A DNA stretch of 64,000 nt from Pseudomonadota bacterium (GCA_018242465.1 JAFEBY010000105.1:1-64000); one strand, 5' to 3'; numbered from the stretch's first letter, positions 10,109 to 19,211 are shown. Translations and numbers: made by a program. Notes: generated by a model from the letters alone, not told the origin.

Positions 10109-12892
10109 TCAATCGCTTTCTTCGCGTTCGAAACGCAGGCCGCGTTCGTCACGCACCACGCCCGCCATCGCCGCCACCAGTTGTTCATCCATCGTGGCAT
10201 CGAGCGCTGGCACTTCCGCGCGCGACTGGGGAGCCGCCGTCGCGCCATCGGGCTGGAAGCGGATGATCTGTTTCCACGTGCGGGTCAGGGCATCGGCAAA
10301 CACCAGCACCAGGTCACCCGGCAACGCCATCCGCAATGCAGCATCCACCGCCTGCTGTTCGTCGGGAATGATGCTGATGTGGTCACCATCGACGCCAGCC
10401 GCCTGCAAGGACTTGGCGATGATGCGCGGCACCTCGTCGCCATCGCGTCCGCGCAAGCCATCGTCGCGGCGACAGACGTAATGATCGAAACGACCGGCGA
10501 CCGCGGCGGCGATCTCGCGCAGGTCTTCGTCGCGACGATCGCCGGGCCCGGCCACCACTACGATGCGACGACCGCTGACATCGAGGCGCTGGGCAAGATC
10601 GGCCATCACCCCGACCGCATGCGCGTTATGGCCATAGTCCATGAGCACCTTGAACGGATGTTCGCCATACACGTTCATCCGGCCCGGAGCCTGGAAGAAG
10701 GTGGTGTCGAAGGTACGCAGGCCGTGGCGAATGTCGTCGAGCTTGATGCCCAACGAGAATGCCATCGCCGAAGCGACCATCGCGTTCTGCACGTTGTGCA
10801 GCGCGCGCCCTTCCAGCGTCGCCGGGATCAGGTGCGTCCACAGCAACGGGATGTGGCTGCCCTTGTCGTAGAGCGTGATCATGTGGCCGTTGATGCCGGC
10901 TTCCAGCGCGCAGGCGCGGCCACCGGCGCGGATATGTTCGCGCACCAGCGGATGCGACGGATTCATCGTCACGTAGCAGATGACCTTGGCGTCGGTATAG
11001 CCGGACATCTTCAACACGTTGGGATCGTCGGCATTCAGCACGGCGCACTCGCGCGCAACTTCGGCCACGATGCGCTTGACCTCGGCGAGCTGCTCCAGCG
11101 TGTCGATGCCCTTGAGGCCAAGGTGGTCGGAGGCGACGTTGATGACGGCGCCGACATCAACCTCGGGCACGCCCATGCCGGCGCGCAACAGGCCGCCGCG
11201 CGCGGTTTCCAGCACGGCGATGTCGATTTGCGGATCCGCCAGCACCATGCGCGCGGACACCGGACCGGTCATGTCGCCTTCGACCGTGCGCTGGCCATCG
11301 ATGTAGACACCATCGGTGGTGGTGAGTCCGGGCGTGTAGCCGGCCATCTTGGCGATGTGTGCCAGCATGCGTGCTGTGGTGGTCTTTCCGTTGGTGCCGG
11401 TCACCGCCGCAATCGGCACGCGCGATGGCGCGCCAGGCGGGAACAGCATTTCGATTACCGGGCCTGCGGCATCGCGCGGCGTCCCCTCGCTGGGCGCGAT
11501 GTGCATGCGGAAGCCGGGTGCGGCGTTCACTTCGCAGATGCCGCCACCGATCGACTTGTAGCTCTCGGCGATATTCGTGGTGAGGAAATCGACGCCGCCG
11601 ACATCGAGGCCGATCGCACGTACCGCGCGTTCGGCCATGGCGCGGTTGTCGGGATGGATGATGTCGGTGACATCGGTCGCGGTACCGCCGGTCGAAAGGT
11701 TCGCAGTGGAGCGCAGCGGCACCACTTCGCCATCCTGAGGCACCGAGGCTGCGGTATAGCCGACGCGTTCCAGCATCAATTCGGCCTCGCGATCGAGCTG
11801 GAGCCTGGTCAGCACCTTCTCGTGACCGATGCCACGACGTGGATCGCTGTTCACGATTTCGACCAGTTCCGCCACCGTGCGTTCGCCGTCGCCCACCACG
11901 TGTCCCGGCGTGCGTTTGGTCGCCGCGATCAGTTCGCCGTTCACGACCAACAGGCGGTGATCGTCGCCGGCGAGATACGTTTCCACGATCACCGAACGCG
12001 AATGCTCGCGCGCAGCCTCGAACGCCGCACGCACATCGCCTTCTTCGCTGATATTGATGGTGATGCCGCGACCGTGGTTGCCGTTGTACGGCTTCAGCAC
12101 CACGGTTCCGCCCAGGCGCCGCGCCGCACGCCACGCGCCATCGGCGTTCTGCACCAGTTCCTGGCGCGGCACCGGCAGCCCGAGCGAGGCGAGGATCTTG
12201 TTGGTCTCCTCCTTGTCGCTGGCCAGCTCCACCGAGATATGCGGCGTGCGCCCGGTCACCGTGGCCTGGATGCGCTGCTGGTACCTGCCGTGGCCGAGTT
12301 GCACCAGCGATTGTTCGTTGAGGCGCAACCACGGGATGCCGCGATCTTCCGCCGCGCGCACCAATGACGCGGTGGATGGCCCCAGCGCACGCCGTTGCGC
12401 ATACCGAATGAACCCGTCGCGCTCTTCTTCCCAGTTCCACGCAGCGTCGGTCGCCGTGCGCAATTCCGCCGGCAGCAGCGAATCCAGCAACTTCAGCGCC
12501 ACTTCTCCGGCGGCGATGCCTTCCTCGCGCTGCGCGTATTCATAGACCACCGAATACACGCCGGGGCGATCGTCGGAAATGCTGCGGGTCTTGCCGAAGG
12601 TGACGTCTTCGCCGGCGACGTTCTGCAATTCGATCGCGACATGTTCCAGCACATGCCCGAGCCAGGTGCCATCGCCTTCGCGCATGCGGCGGATGAAACC
12701 GCCTGGCTCGCGATACGAACAGCCATGCTCGGCCAGCCCCGGCAATGCCTGCAACAGGCCGTCGATGAAGGCGTCGCCCAGCTTCGCGGTCGGCCATTGC
12801 TCCAGGACGCCCAGATCGAGTTCGAGGCGGATGACCGGAAAGCGCGCGTACTGCGACGGACCGACGTAGACATTGCGATTGAGGATGCGCAT
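10109..12892 (-). CDS. cphA: Cyanophycin synthetase
   Basis: 927 residues, close to the usual 870-930. ATG at 12892 follows GGGAG. Domains in order: N-terminal domain (1-160), ATP-grasp (about 210-480, with K-P-Y-N-G-N-H-G-R-G at 267-276 and E-V-N-A-A-P-G-F-R-M-H near 460) and a Mur-ligase domain with P-loop G-T-N-G-K-T-T (499-505), E-T-A-R-G-G-L-L-R and Y-G-H-N-A-H-A. The enzyme makes the storage polymer multi-L-arginyl-poly-L-aspartate: the ATP-grasp part adds Asp to the backbone and the Mur part adds Arg to the side chain. All key motifs are present. It lies 35 bases downstream of cyanophycinase, in one operon. Confidence 0.95.
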   Translation of the reverse strand: MRILNRNVYVGPSQYARFPVIRLELDLGVLEQWPTAKLGDAFIDGLLQALPGLAEHGCSYREPGGFIRRMREGDGTWLGHVLEHVAIELQNVAGEDVTFGKTRSISDDRPGVYSVVYEYAQREEGIAAGEVALKLLDSLLPAELRTATDAAWNWEEERDGFIRYAQRRALGPSTASLVRAAEDRGIPWLRLNEQSLVQLGHGRYQQRIQATVTGRTPHISVELASDKEETNKILASLGLPVPRQELVQNADGAWRAARRLGGTVVLKPYNGNHGRGITINISEEGDVRAAFEAAREHSRSVIVETYLAGDDHRLLVVNGELIAATKRTPGHVVGDGERTVAELVEIVNSDPRRGIGHEKVLTRLQLDREAELMLERVGYTAASVPQDGEVVPLRSTANLSTGGTATDVTDIIHPDNRAMAERAVRAIGLDVGGVDFLTTNIAESYKSIGGGICEVNAAPGFRMHIAPSEGTPRDAAGPVIEMLFPPGAPSRVPIAAVTGTNGKTTTARMLAHIAKMAGYTPGLTTTDGVYIDGQRTVEGDMTGPVSARMVLADPQIDIAVLETARGGLLRAGMGVPEVDVGAVINVASDHLGLKGIDTLEQLAEVKRIVAEVARECAVLNADDPNVLKMSGYTDAKVICYVTMNPSHPLVREHIRAGGRACALEAGINGHMITLYDKGSHIPLLWTHLIPATLEGRALHNVQNAMVASAMAFSLGIKLDDIRHGLRTFDTTFFQAPGRMNVYGEHPFKVLMDYGHNAHAVGVMADLAQRLDVSGRRIVVVAGPGDRRDEDLREIAAAVAGRFDHYVCRRDDGLRGRDGDEVPRIIAKSLQAAGVDGDHISIIPDEQQAVDAALRMALPGDLVLVFADALTRTWKQIIRFQPDGATAAPQSRAEVPALDATMDEQLVAAMAGVVRDERGLRFEREESD

Positions 12893-12927
12893 GAAACTCC
12901 CTTTCCAATTGTTCGTGTTGCGGAGTG

Positions 12928-13773
12928 CTATTCCTTCACCGTGGACAGCGTGCCCGCCGCGGCCTTGCGTGTTTCCAGATTGAAGGTGGCGCCCGCGGTG
13001 AGGATGTGCAACTGCACGCCGAGCATGCACACCGGCGCATCGCCGCCGACTTGCGCCATCGACGAGAACTGGAGGCCATCGGCGTCGACCACGGTGACCG
13101 CGCCGCTGCCTTCCACTTCCAGGGTATTGTCCGGGCCGATGAAGGCCGCGGTGTCCTCGTCCACGCCGAGGCCGATCGCGAACGGATTGCAGGCCAGCGC
13201 GGCGAGCAGGCGACCGAGGCGATCGCGCTGGCGGAAATGCTGGTCGATGACGACGCGATTCGTCAGCCCGAGTCCGGGCGCGAGACGCACGCCATTGGCA
13301 TGTGGCGTGGCTGATTCGCTTTCGCCACCGGCGATCATGTGTTCGCTGAGAATGCCGGCGCCGGCGCTGGTACCACCCACCGGGATGCCGTGGGCATTGC
13401 AGGCGCGGATCGCCTGCGCCACCGGCGTGCCGCCGAGGATGGTCGACAGCCGCAACTGGTTGCCACCGGTGATGAAGATGCCGGACGACTGCTCGATGCG
13501 GGCGATGCGGTTGCGTTCGTGGGCATCGCGGCGGGTGTCGAAATCGAGCACGCTGACGTTGCGCGCACCCATTCCGCCGAAGATCTGTTCGTAGCGCCCG
13601 CCGGTCTCGTTGAGACGGCTGGCAGTGGGAATCACCGCGATTTCCGCGCCCTTGCCGCCGCACAGCTCGAAAAACCTGCGCAACACGCGCATGTCGTTTT
13701 CCTTGTCCTCCGCACCGCCGATGGGAACGATCCAGCCACGCTGCGCGCCATCGGCGACCTTACTGGGACACAT
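12928..13773 (-). CDS. cphB: Cyanophycinase
   Basis: 281 residues from ATG 13773. It is a serine exopeptidase of the peptidase-E-like S51 fold that releases beta-Asp-Arg dipeptides from cyanophycin. The nucleophile elbow G-G-T-S-A-G-A puts the catalytic Ser at 136. D-Q-H-F (His179) with the following R-x-R-x-x-R-L matches the family's catalytic His segment, and the I-T-G-G-N-Q-L-R strand is present. No signal peptide, so it is intracellular as expected. It sits between the dipeptidase and cphA, so synthesis and breakdown appear co-transcribed. Confidence 0.95.
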   Translation of the reverse strand: MCPSKVADGAQRGWIVPIGGAEDKENDMRVLRRFFELCGGKGAEIAVIPTASRLNETGGRYEQIFGGMGARNVSVLDFDTRRDAHERNRIARIEQSSGIFITGGNQLRLSTILGGTPVAQAIRACNAHGIPVGGTSAGAGILSEHMIAGGESESATPHANGVRLAPGLGLTNRVVIDQHFRQRDRLGRLLAALACNPFAIGLGVDEDTAAFIGPDNTLEVEGSGAVTVVDADGLQFSSMAQVGGDAPVCMLGVQLHILTAGATFNLETRKAAAGTLSTVKE

Positions 13774-13790
13774 GTGCTGCGATTTCCCTC

Positions 13791-14969
13791 TCAGTGTTGA
13801 TGTTCGAACATACCACGCACCACCGCCACACCCGCGCGCACGTGGAAAGCGCCGCCGAGCAGGACATGGTGCACCGTGCCGGCGCCATCCAGCGCGACCA
13901 GATCGGCATCGCCACCGACCGCGATCGTGCCCTTGCCGCGCAGGCGCAGCAGTGCCGCCGGATTGCGGGTGAAGGCCGGCAATGCCTGGTCGAGCGGCAG
14001 CCCGCGCGCCAGCAGTGCGTTCAACGTTTCCAACAGCGCGCCGGAATGACCGACGTCCATGCCGCAGACGCGGCCTTCGCCATCGAAGCAGGGCAGGCAA
14101 CCACCGGCGTCGGAACTGATGCTGACCCGTTCCGCCGGCGCGCCGCTGGCGAGATAACGCAGCAAGGCCTCGTCGGCGGGCCACGCGTCCTCGCCTTCCT
14201 CGACCGGGAACGCAGTGATGTCGACATGACAACCGCGCTGCGCCAGCGCCAGCGATTCCTCGAACAGGGCTTTTTTGCGATTCACATGCGTCGGCTGGAA
14301 TACCCGCGGCGGCAATTCGCTGGTGTCGAGCGCCTGCCGCACCAGTTCCAGCCCGCGCGCGCCGTCACCCAGATGCAAATGGACGATGCCGGCCTTGCCG
14401 GTCATCAGCCCGGCTACGTGCGCTTCGGACGCCAGCCGCAAGACTTCGTCGAGCGTTGGCTGGCTGGAACGATGATCGCTGATCGCCACTTCACCGACAC
14501 CGATCAGCGGTTCGGCGAAGGCGATATCGCCGCGCACCGTGCCGGTCAGCGTGGTCGGCGGAAAGTGGTAGCCGCCGCAGTATCCCCACGCCGACAATCC
14601 TGATTCGCGCAAGGCGTACACCTGCGCCAGCAATTCCGCAGTCCCGCGCGCGGCGTCATCCGTGCCCAGCAATCCCACCACCGAAGTCACCCCGGCCGTG
14701 GTGTAGCGCGACAGCATGGGTGCCGGCACCCGACTGGCGAATCCGGCTTCGCCGCCGCCGCCGGTGACATGGACATGGCCATCGATCAGCCCGGGGATCA
14801 GGCGCATCCCATCGAGGTCGAGCGTTTCGGCTTCCAATGCGGCCGGCAGTGCCGGGGCGTTCTCGCCCATCCACAACACCTTGCCGCCTCCGATCAACAG
14901 ATGGCGACGTCCCAGCGCATCCGGCGAAAACACATTGGCATTGCGGAGCAGCAGCAGCGGATTGGTCAT
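13791..14969 (-). CDS. iadA: Isoaspartyl dipeptidase (beta-aspartyl dipeptidase)
   Basis: 392 residues from ATG 14969. An amidohydrolase-superfamily zinc enzyme with ligands visible at His65 and His67 (G-H-V-H-V), bridging-type Glu160 (G-V-G-E-V), His199, His228 (P-T-H-V-N-R) and catalytic Asp287 (S-S-D-A-G-G). These positions are within a few residues of E. coli IadA. It hydrolyses iso-Asp dipeptides. In this operon the expected substrate is beta-Asp-Arg released by cyanophycinase, giving free aspartate and arginine. It ends 17 bases before the cyanophycinase start. Confidence 0.92.
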   Translation of the reverse strand: MTNPLLLLRNANVFSPDALGRRHLLIGGGKVLWMGENAPALPAALEAETLDLDGMRLIPGLIDGHVHVTGGGGEAGFASRVPAPMLSRYTTAGVTSVVGLLGTDDAARGTAELLAQVYALRESGLSAWGYCGGYHFPPTTLTGTVRGDIAFAEPLIGVGEVAISDHRSSQPTLDEVLRLASEAHVAGLMTGKAGIVHLHLGDGARGLELVRQALDTSELPPRVFQPTHVNRKKALFEESLALAQRGCHVDITAFPVEEGEDAWPADEALLRYLASGAPAERVSISSDAGGCLPCFDGEGRVCGMDVGHSGALLETLNALLARGLPLDQALPAFTRNPAALLRLRGKGTIAVGGDADLVALDGAGTVHHVLLGGAFHVRAGVAVVRGMFEHQH

Positions 14970-15000
14970 CACCCCAGCGTGCGGGGGCGGCCGGAAACCG

Positions 15001-15513
15001 TCAAGCTGGCGCGACCACGGTGTGCCCGCGGTGCGTTGGGGATGGCCAAGCCAGGAGATGAACCAGAGTGAGCGCGCATGGTCCCAGCAACAATGCGTAA
15101 TCGGCGAAGCACGCCAGCTCCCAGCGCAAGCCCAGGTCGGGCAGCGGATGGAACAGCGGCAACAAGATGTGGAACTGGAAGATATAGAAGGCGCCGCCAT
15201 AGAGCGCGCCCAGCATCGCGATGCGCAGGGACGCACGTTCCGACTCGAGCAGACGGCCGAGCGGAAGCGCACCAAGGATCATCAGCAACATCATCGCCAG
15301 CTGGACCACGGCGCCGGCCATGGCCGCAGCCAGCGGCGCCATCGTCCTGACGTCCACGAACCAGCGTGCAACGGAGCGCAGGATGCGATCCAGCGGGAGG
15401 TTCCAGTAGATCGCGGCAATGGCGAGGTCGATCGCCCCCATCGCCGCAGCGACGAGGATCAGGATTCCGGCGGTCGCCCCGCTGGGAGTGGCGGCACTGG
15501 CGTTCTGGCGCAT
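15001..15513 (-). CDS. Small four-helix membrane protein of unknown function
   Basis: 170 residues from ATG 15513, chosen because GGGA lies eight bases upstream. ATG 15546 has no ribosome site. Four hydrophobic segments are visible, near residues 15-37, 55-80, 90-112 and 125-148, joined by short loops, with an Arg-rich first loop. I do not recognise the family. It is the first gene on this strand before the isoaspartyl dipeptidase (31-base gap), so it is probably the promoter-proximal member of the cyanophycin operon. A role in transport or sensing of Asp/Arg is only a guess. Confidence 0.7.
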   Translation of the reverse strand: MRQNASAATPSGATAGILILVAAAMGAIDLAIAAIYWNLPLDRILRSVARWFVDVRTMAPLAAAMAGAVVQLAMMLLMILGALPLGRLLESERASLRIAMLGALYGGAFYIFQFHILLPLFHPLPDLGLRWELACFADYALLLGPCALTLVHLLAWPSPTHRGHTVVAPA

Positions 15514-15636
15514 CACGATGATCCCGGATTGATCCAAGCTCAGCATACAAAGCACGTCCGCGGCGGCAGGACCGATTCTGGCGGGAATGCCCGGACCAAT
15601 CGGCCTGGCGGGAATACCTGCGACAATGCGCACCGC

Positions 15637-15996
15637 ATGGATATCTTCAAAGTCTTCACCCTCGAGGCCGCACACCGCCTGCCCAACGTGCCGGAAGGCC
15701 ACAAATGCGCGCGCCTGCACGGCCACAGCTTCCGGGTCGAACTGCGCGTGCGCGGCGAACCGGGCACCGAGACCGGATGGGTGATGGACTTCGCCGACAT
15801 CAAGGCCGCGTTCCGGCCCCTGTACGACCAGCTGGACCACCACTATCTCAACGATATCCCCGGCCTCGAGAACCCGACCAGCGAACGCCTGGCGATCTGG
15901 ATCTGGGACCGCCTGAAGCCTCGGCTCCCCCTGCTGGCCGAGGTTGTGGTCCACGAAACCTGCACCTCGGGTTGCCGCTACACCGGCGAAAGCTGA
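15637..15996 (+). CDS. queD: 6-carboxy-5,6,7,8-tetrahydropterin synthase QueD
   Basis: 119 residues from ATG 15637, the same size as E. coli QueD (121). The zinc ligands His13 (A-A-H-R-L), His28 and His30 (L-H-G-H) and the catalytic Cys24 (H-K-C) are each offset by three from the E. coli positions. Other T-fold residues are present (V-M-D-F-A-D and V-V-H-E-T at the end). It converts dihydroneopterin triphosphate to 6-carboxytetrahydropterin, the second step of queuosine synthesis. Related eukaryotic PTPS proteins make pyruvoyl-tetrahydropterin, but the Cys/Glu pattern fits QueD. No other que gene is near. Confidence 0.92.
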   Translation: MDIFKVFTLEAAHRLPNVPEGHKCARLHGHSFRVELRVRGEPGTETGWVMDFADIKAAFRPLYDQLDHHYLNDIPGLENPTSERLAIWIWDRLKPRLPLLAEVVVHETCTSGCRYTGES

Positions 15997-16023
15997 ACAG
16001 TTCAGTATATTTTTCTATTCTTG

Positions 16024-16052
16024 TTGCATTGCACAAAAATCCGGGTTATGCT
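16024..16052 (+). promoter_or_regulatory. Sigma-70-like promoter of the phasin gene
   Basis: TTGCAT (16024-16029), a 17-base spacer and TATGCT (16047-16052) form a near-consensus promoter about 47 bases ahead of the phasin start. The -35 overlaps TTGCATTGCACAA, a TGCA-rich near-palindrome reminiscent of sites bound by PhaR-type regulators of phasin genes. The operator suggestion is weak. Confidence 0.6.
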
Positions 16053-16098
16053 GCGACGCACAAATTGGCATTCCGCCGATTTCATACGGAGCATCACC

Positions 16099-16494
16099 AT
16101 GTACCAGCAGTTCAACGACCAGTTCGCCGCGAGCACGCGCCAGTACGCTGAGACTGCCGCGCATATCAACCGCCTCACCCTGCAGAACGTCGAGCACGTG
16201 TTCGGCCTGCAGCTGGCCGCTCTCGAAGAGAACACCGGCGCCGCTTTCGCCTACTTCAACCAGCTGCTCGACGTCCGTGACCTCAATGGTCTGCGCGAAG
16301 TCGTGCCGGCCGGCGTCCAGATCGCCCGCGAGAACATCGAGCGCGCCGTCGTTGCCGGCCAGGAAGCTTACGAGTCCACCGTCAAGACCAACGAGACCAT
16401 TGGCCAGATCGCCAAGGGTCAGTTCGAGCAGGCCACCAAGAAGGCTACCGAACAGGTCGAGAAGGTTGCCAAGACCGCCGGTCGCCGCAAGTAA
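16099..16494 (+). CDS. Phasin family protein (granule-associated)
   Basis: 131 residues starting at M-Y-Q-Q-F-N-D-Q-F, with GGAG seven bases before ATG 16099. It is entirely amphipathic helix, of the PF09361 phasin type. Recognisable segments are F-N-Q-L-L-D-V-R-D-L and the K-T-N-E-T-I-G-Q-I-A region. The tail is lysine-rich and ends K-T-A-G-R-R-K. Phasins coat polyhydroxyalkanoate granules. No PHA synthase or depolymerase is in the window, but the cyanophycin operon is adjacent. The gene has its own promoter and terminator, so it is probably monocistronic and strongly expressed. Confidence 0.88.
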   Translation: MYQQFNDQFAASTRQYAETAAHINRLTLQNVEHVFGLQLAALEENTGAAFAYFNQLLDVRDLNGLREVVPAGVQIARENIERAVVAGQEAYESTVKTNETIGQIAKGQFEQATKKATEQVEKVAKTAGRRK

Positions 16495-16524
16495 TACCGC
16501 TTCACGCTTTACCTCGTGGTTGTG

Positions 16525-16553
16525 AAAGCCCGGCTTCGGCCGGGCTTTTTTTT
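16525..16553 (+). terminator. Rho-independent terminator after the phasin gene
   Basis: A ten-base-pair stem, AAAGCCCGGC (16525-16534) with GCCGGGCTTT (16539-16548), is closed by a TTCG tetraloop. It runs into eight T residues (16546-16553). Among the strongest terminators in the window. Confidence 0.95.
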
Positions 16554-16643
16554 GCGTGATGATCAAGCCTCGCGCGACATGACCTCCGAGGTCATTGCCG
16601 CTGGCCGATGCCGCTCGCAAGCTGCACGCCATCCAACCACGTG

Positions 16644-17198
16644 ATGGCACAAATGATTTCTCCCCGCACGCTCCTGCTCGCATTCGCGATCGCGGCTACA
16701 CCGCTGGCTTCATTCGCTGCAACCAGGCAGCCCGACGCCGAACACGCGCGACTGGCGACAATGGCCGGGCGCTGGAACGTCGTCCAGACGATGTGGGCGT
16801 CACCCGGCAAGGCACCGCAGGTCGATCGCGGCAGCGCGTTGATCAGTCCGGTGTTGAATGGCAGCCGCCTGCGCCAGGAACTGCACATCGATGCAAAGGA
16901 CAAGCCGTTCGACGGGCTCGGCTACATCGGTTACGACAACGCCAGCCACGAGTACTACAGCACCTGGATGGACATCAATTTCCCGGGATTGATCGTCGCG
17001 ACCGGCGGATACGATGCCGCAGGCGCGAGTTACGTCTTCCGCGCCACGCTGGCGGATGGCGCCAATCCCGGCACGAAAATCGGCTTGCGCGAAGTGCTGC
17101 ACGCGATCGACGCCAACCACTTCAGCTACGAGTACCACGAAGACCGCGGCAAGGGCGAAGCGCTGGCGGTACGCCTGGAATACATTCGCGCCGACTGA
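16644..17198 (+). CDS. Exported DUF1579-type protein
   Basis: 184 residues from ATG 16644. ATG 16653 is the other candidate; neither has a strong ribosome site. A signal peptide is clear (basic start, hydrophobic core, cleavage near A-S-F-A-A). The mature part has the DUF1579 pattern: M-A-G-R-W near the N-terminus, S-P-V-L-N-G-S-R-L-R-Q-E-L, then Y-D-N-A-S-H-E-Y-Y-S-T-W-M-D and a C-terminal E-Y-I-R-A-D. This is a single beta-barrel-like fold of unknown function, periplasmic or secreted. No clear functional link to its neighbours. It converges with the XRE gene 13 bases on. Confidence 0.75.
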   Translation: MAQMISPRTLLLAFAIAATPLASFAATRQPDAEHARLATMAGRWNVVQTMWASPGKAPQVDRGSALISPVLNGSRLRQELHIDAKDKPFDGLGYIGYDNASHEYYSTWMDINFPGLIVATGGYDAAGASYVFRATLADGANPGTKIGLREVLHAIDANHFSYEYHEDRGKGEALAVRLEYIRAD

Positions 17199-17211
17199 TG
17201 CCGTGCAGGCT

Positions 17212-18027
17212 TCAGCGGTCGTTCGCCGCGCGCGCCTCGGCGGCAAGGTCGGCGCACACGGCAGCGGTGCGGTCGTCGGCGGGAAAGGCGCAATCAATGC
17301 GCATTTCGTCCAGCGTGATGTTGCGTGGGGTCGAGAAAGTGGTGATCGTTTCGAAGAAACTCAGGTCGCCGCGGCTGCTGCGAAAGGTCATCGTGAGGAT
17401 CGGTGACGGCGCGCCGATGGCATCGCGATGCTGCCAGTTCCCGGGCACGCCGGGATAGCGCAGGATTTCATCCAGCAGGGCCTGTCCACGGCCATCGCCC
17501 GGTGAAGTGACGATTTCCTGGTGGAGATGGCGGATGAATTTTTCCGCGACCTCTTCCCAGTTGACGATGAAGGCGCGGATGTCGTCGGGATCGAACACCT
17601 GGTGGAGGATGTTGGTGTGCGGACTCGCGCGCCCCGACATCACCAGCTGGTTGATGCGGATGGCACCGTCGTTGACCTGCAGCACGTTCCAGTAACGATC
17701 GAGCACGAAGGCCGGGTACGGCTCCTGGTGGGCGACGATCATGCCGACCGCGCGCCGCATCATGTCCAGCGCCGGCGCGTCGATCGCGCTCTCGGTGTAA
17801 TGCGGCGCATACCCTGCAGCGACCATCAGCGCATTGCGTTCACGCAGGGGCATCGCCAGCACGTCGGCAATCCGCGCCAACACGCCACGTCCCGCCTGCG
17901 CCTTGCCGGTTTCGATGCAGCTGAGATGACGGGTGGAAATGCCCGATTCCAGTGCGAGATCAAGTTGGCTGAGCCGGCGCAGCCCGCGCCATTCGCGCAG
18001 CAGGTGACCGATCGGAGGATGCGTCAT
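17212..18027 (-). CDS. XRE-family regulator with MmyB-like ligand-binding domain
   Basis: 271 residues from ATG 18027. The longer frame to 18048 overlaps bioD and has no better ribosome site. The N-terminal helix-turn-helix (about 8-65) reads L-R-E-W-R-G-L-R-R-L-S-Q-L-D-L-A, then G-I-S-T-R-H-L-S-C-I-E-T-G-K. The remaining ~180 residues fit the MmyB-like PAS-type domain, with Y-P-A-F-V-L-D-R-Y-W-N-V-L, N-I-L-H-Q-V-F-D-P and S-P-I-L-T-M-T-F. Such regulators in actinobacteria and proteobacteria are thought to bind small hydrophobic ligands. It starts eight bases after bioD stops, so the two are probably co-transcribed. Confidence 0.85.
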   Translation of the reverse strand: MTHPPIGHLLREWRGLRRLSQLDLALESGISTRHLSCIETGKAQAGRGVLARIADVLAMPLRERNALMVAAGYAPHYTESAIDAPALDMMRRAVGMIVAHQEPYPAFVLDRYWNVLQVNDGAIRINQLVMSGRASPHTNILHQVFDPDDIRAFIVNWEEVAEKFIRHLHQEIVTSPGDGRGQALLDEILRYPGVPGNWQHRDAIGAPSPILTMTFRSSRGDLSFFETITTFSTPRNITLDEMRIDCAFPADDRTAAVCADLAAEARAANDR

Positions 18028-18035
18028 CGTGGTGC

Positions 18036-18671
18036 TCAACCTTCCCATTCCAGCACCGCCAATCGCGGCACCGGCAGCACGCGATCGAGGATGGCGATGT
18101 TGTCGTCGCGATGCGACATCTGCGGATCAATGCCGTTGCCGATCCAGCCGACCAGGTCGCAGCCGTCGGCGAGGATCGCGCGCGCGGTCGAGCGCGCCTG
18201 GTGCACGCAGCCGAGTCGCAGTCCCACCACCATCACCACCGGCAGGTTGAGCGAACGCACCAGCTCCGATTGTTCGAACATCGGCATCAATGGCGCCAGC
18301 CAGCCACCGACACCTTCGACGACCACGCCATCGGCGAGCTGCGACAAGCGGAAATGCGCGGCCACCAGATTGATCGGATCGATGACGATGCCGGCGTCGT
18401 GCGCCGCAAGTTCCGGCGCCAACGGCAATTCCAGCGCATAGGGATTGATGTCGGCATAGGGTGCCTCGACGTTCGAGGCTGCGATCAGCGCTTCGGCATC
18501 CTCGCTGCGCCATTCGCCGTCGCGCCAGATGCAACCGCTGGCGACTGGCTTCATGCCGACGACGCGGCGGCCCTCCAGTGCATGCTGGCGCAGCAACCAC
18601 GCCGAGGCGTGCGTCTTGCCGATGCCGGTGTCGGTCCCTGTCACATAACAATTGCGGGGCAACGTGTTCAT
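18036..18671 (-). CDS. bioD: Dethiobiotin synthetase
   Basis: 211 residues from ATG 18671. The P-loop is the BioD-specific G-T-D-T-G-I-G-K-T (12-20). K-P-V-A-S-G and V-V-E-G-V-G-G-W supply the other ATP, metal and substrate contacts, and G-W-I-G-N is present near the end. It closes the ureido ring of biotin from 7,8-diaminopelargonate, CO2 and ATP. The ribosome site AAAGG abuts the ATG, so the true start could be the TTG three codons later. No other bio gene is in the window, and it is followed directly by an XRE regulator. Confidence 0.93.
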   Translation of the reverse strand: MNTLPRNCYVTGTDTGIGKTHASAWLLRQHALEGRRVVGMKPVASGCIWRDGEWRSEDAEALIAASNVEAPYADINPYALELPLAPELAAHDAGIVIDPINLVAAHFRLSQLADGVVVEGVGGWLAPLMPMFEQSELVRSLNLPVVMVVGLRLGCVHQARSTARAILADGCDLVGWIGNGIDPQMSHRDDNIAILDRVLPVPRLAVLEWEG

Positions 18672-18713
18672 CCTTTCATTATCGCCAGAAGTCGTGCGCG
18701 ATAAACTGTGCCA

Positions 18714-19199
18714 ATGTTCACCGCAACCACTCTCGCCGGTAGCAAGCCGGAACAGTACGCGCAACTGCTGGAACAGGCCGAAGCACTGCTCCACGACGAG
18801 CGCGACCGCATCGCCAATGCCGCGAACCTGTCGGCGCTGGTCTACCACGCACTGCCCGCACTCAACTGGGTCGGCTTCTATCTCTACGACGGCACCGAAC
18901 TGGTGGTCGGTCCGTTCCAGGGCCTGCCGGCCTGCGTGCGCATCCCGCTCGACAAGGGCGTGTGCGGCGCCGCCGCGCTGACCCGCACCACCCAGCGCGT
19001 GGAAGACGTGCACGCCTTCCCCGGCCACATCGCCTGCGATTCGGCGTCGCGTTCGGAGCTGGTGGTGCCGCTGGTTGCGGGCGACGGATCATTGATCGGG
19101 GTGTTCGATCTCGATAGCCCGGAGCCGGGTCGCTTCGATGAAGAAGACCAGCGCGGGCTGGAAGCGATCGCCGCGGTCTTCGTGAAGTCGCTGGGCTGA
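18714..19199 (+). CDS. msrC: Free methionine-(R)-sulfoxide reductase, GAF domain
   Basis: 161 residues from ATG 18714; a GTG at 18708 is an alternative. A single GAF domain of the YebR/fRMsr type, with the three conserved cysteines visible in P-A-C-V-R-I-P, G-V-C-G-A-A and I-A-C-D-S-A-S-R-S-E. It reduces free Met-R-sulfoxide using thioredoxin, protecting against oxidants. E. coli fRMsr is 165 residues. It is transcribed divergently from bioD (42-base gap) and converges with agaR. Confidence 0.92.
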   Translation: MFTATTLAGSKPEQYAQLLEQAEALLHDERDRIANAANLSALVYHALPALNWVGFYLYDGTELVVGPFQGLPACVRIPLDKGVCGAAALTRTTQRVEDVHAFPGHIACDSASRSELVVPLVAGDGSLIGVFDLDSPEPGRFDEEDQRGLEAIAAVFVKSLG

Positions 19200-19211
19200 T
19201 CGAAGGCGCGC

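Noticed and set aside
9869..12367. An 832-codon open frame on the plus strand
   Set aside because: Antisense to cphA and the Mur-ligase-like gene. No recognisable family.
12893..13663. Extension of the cphA frame upstream by 257 codons, suggesting a fusion protein
   Set aside because: That segment lies over cyanophycinase in another frame, is Arg/His-rich without domains, and the ATG at 12892 has a good ribosome site.
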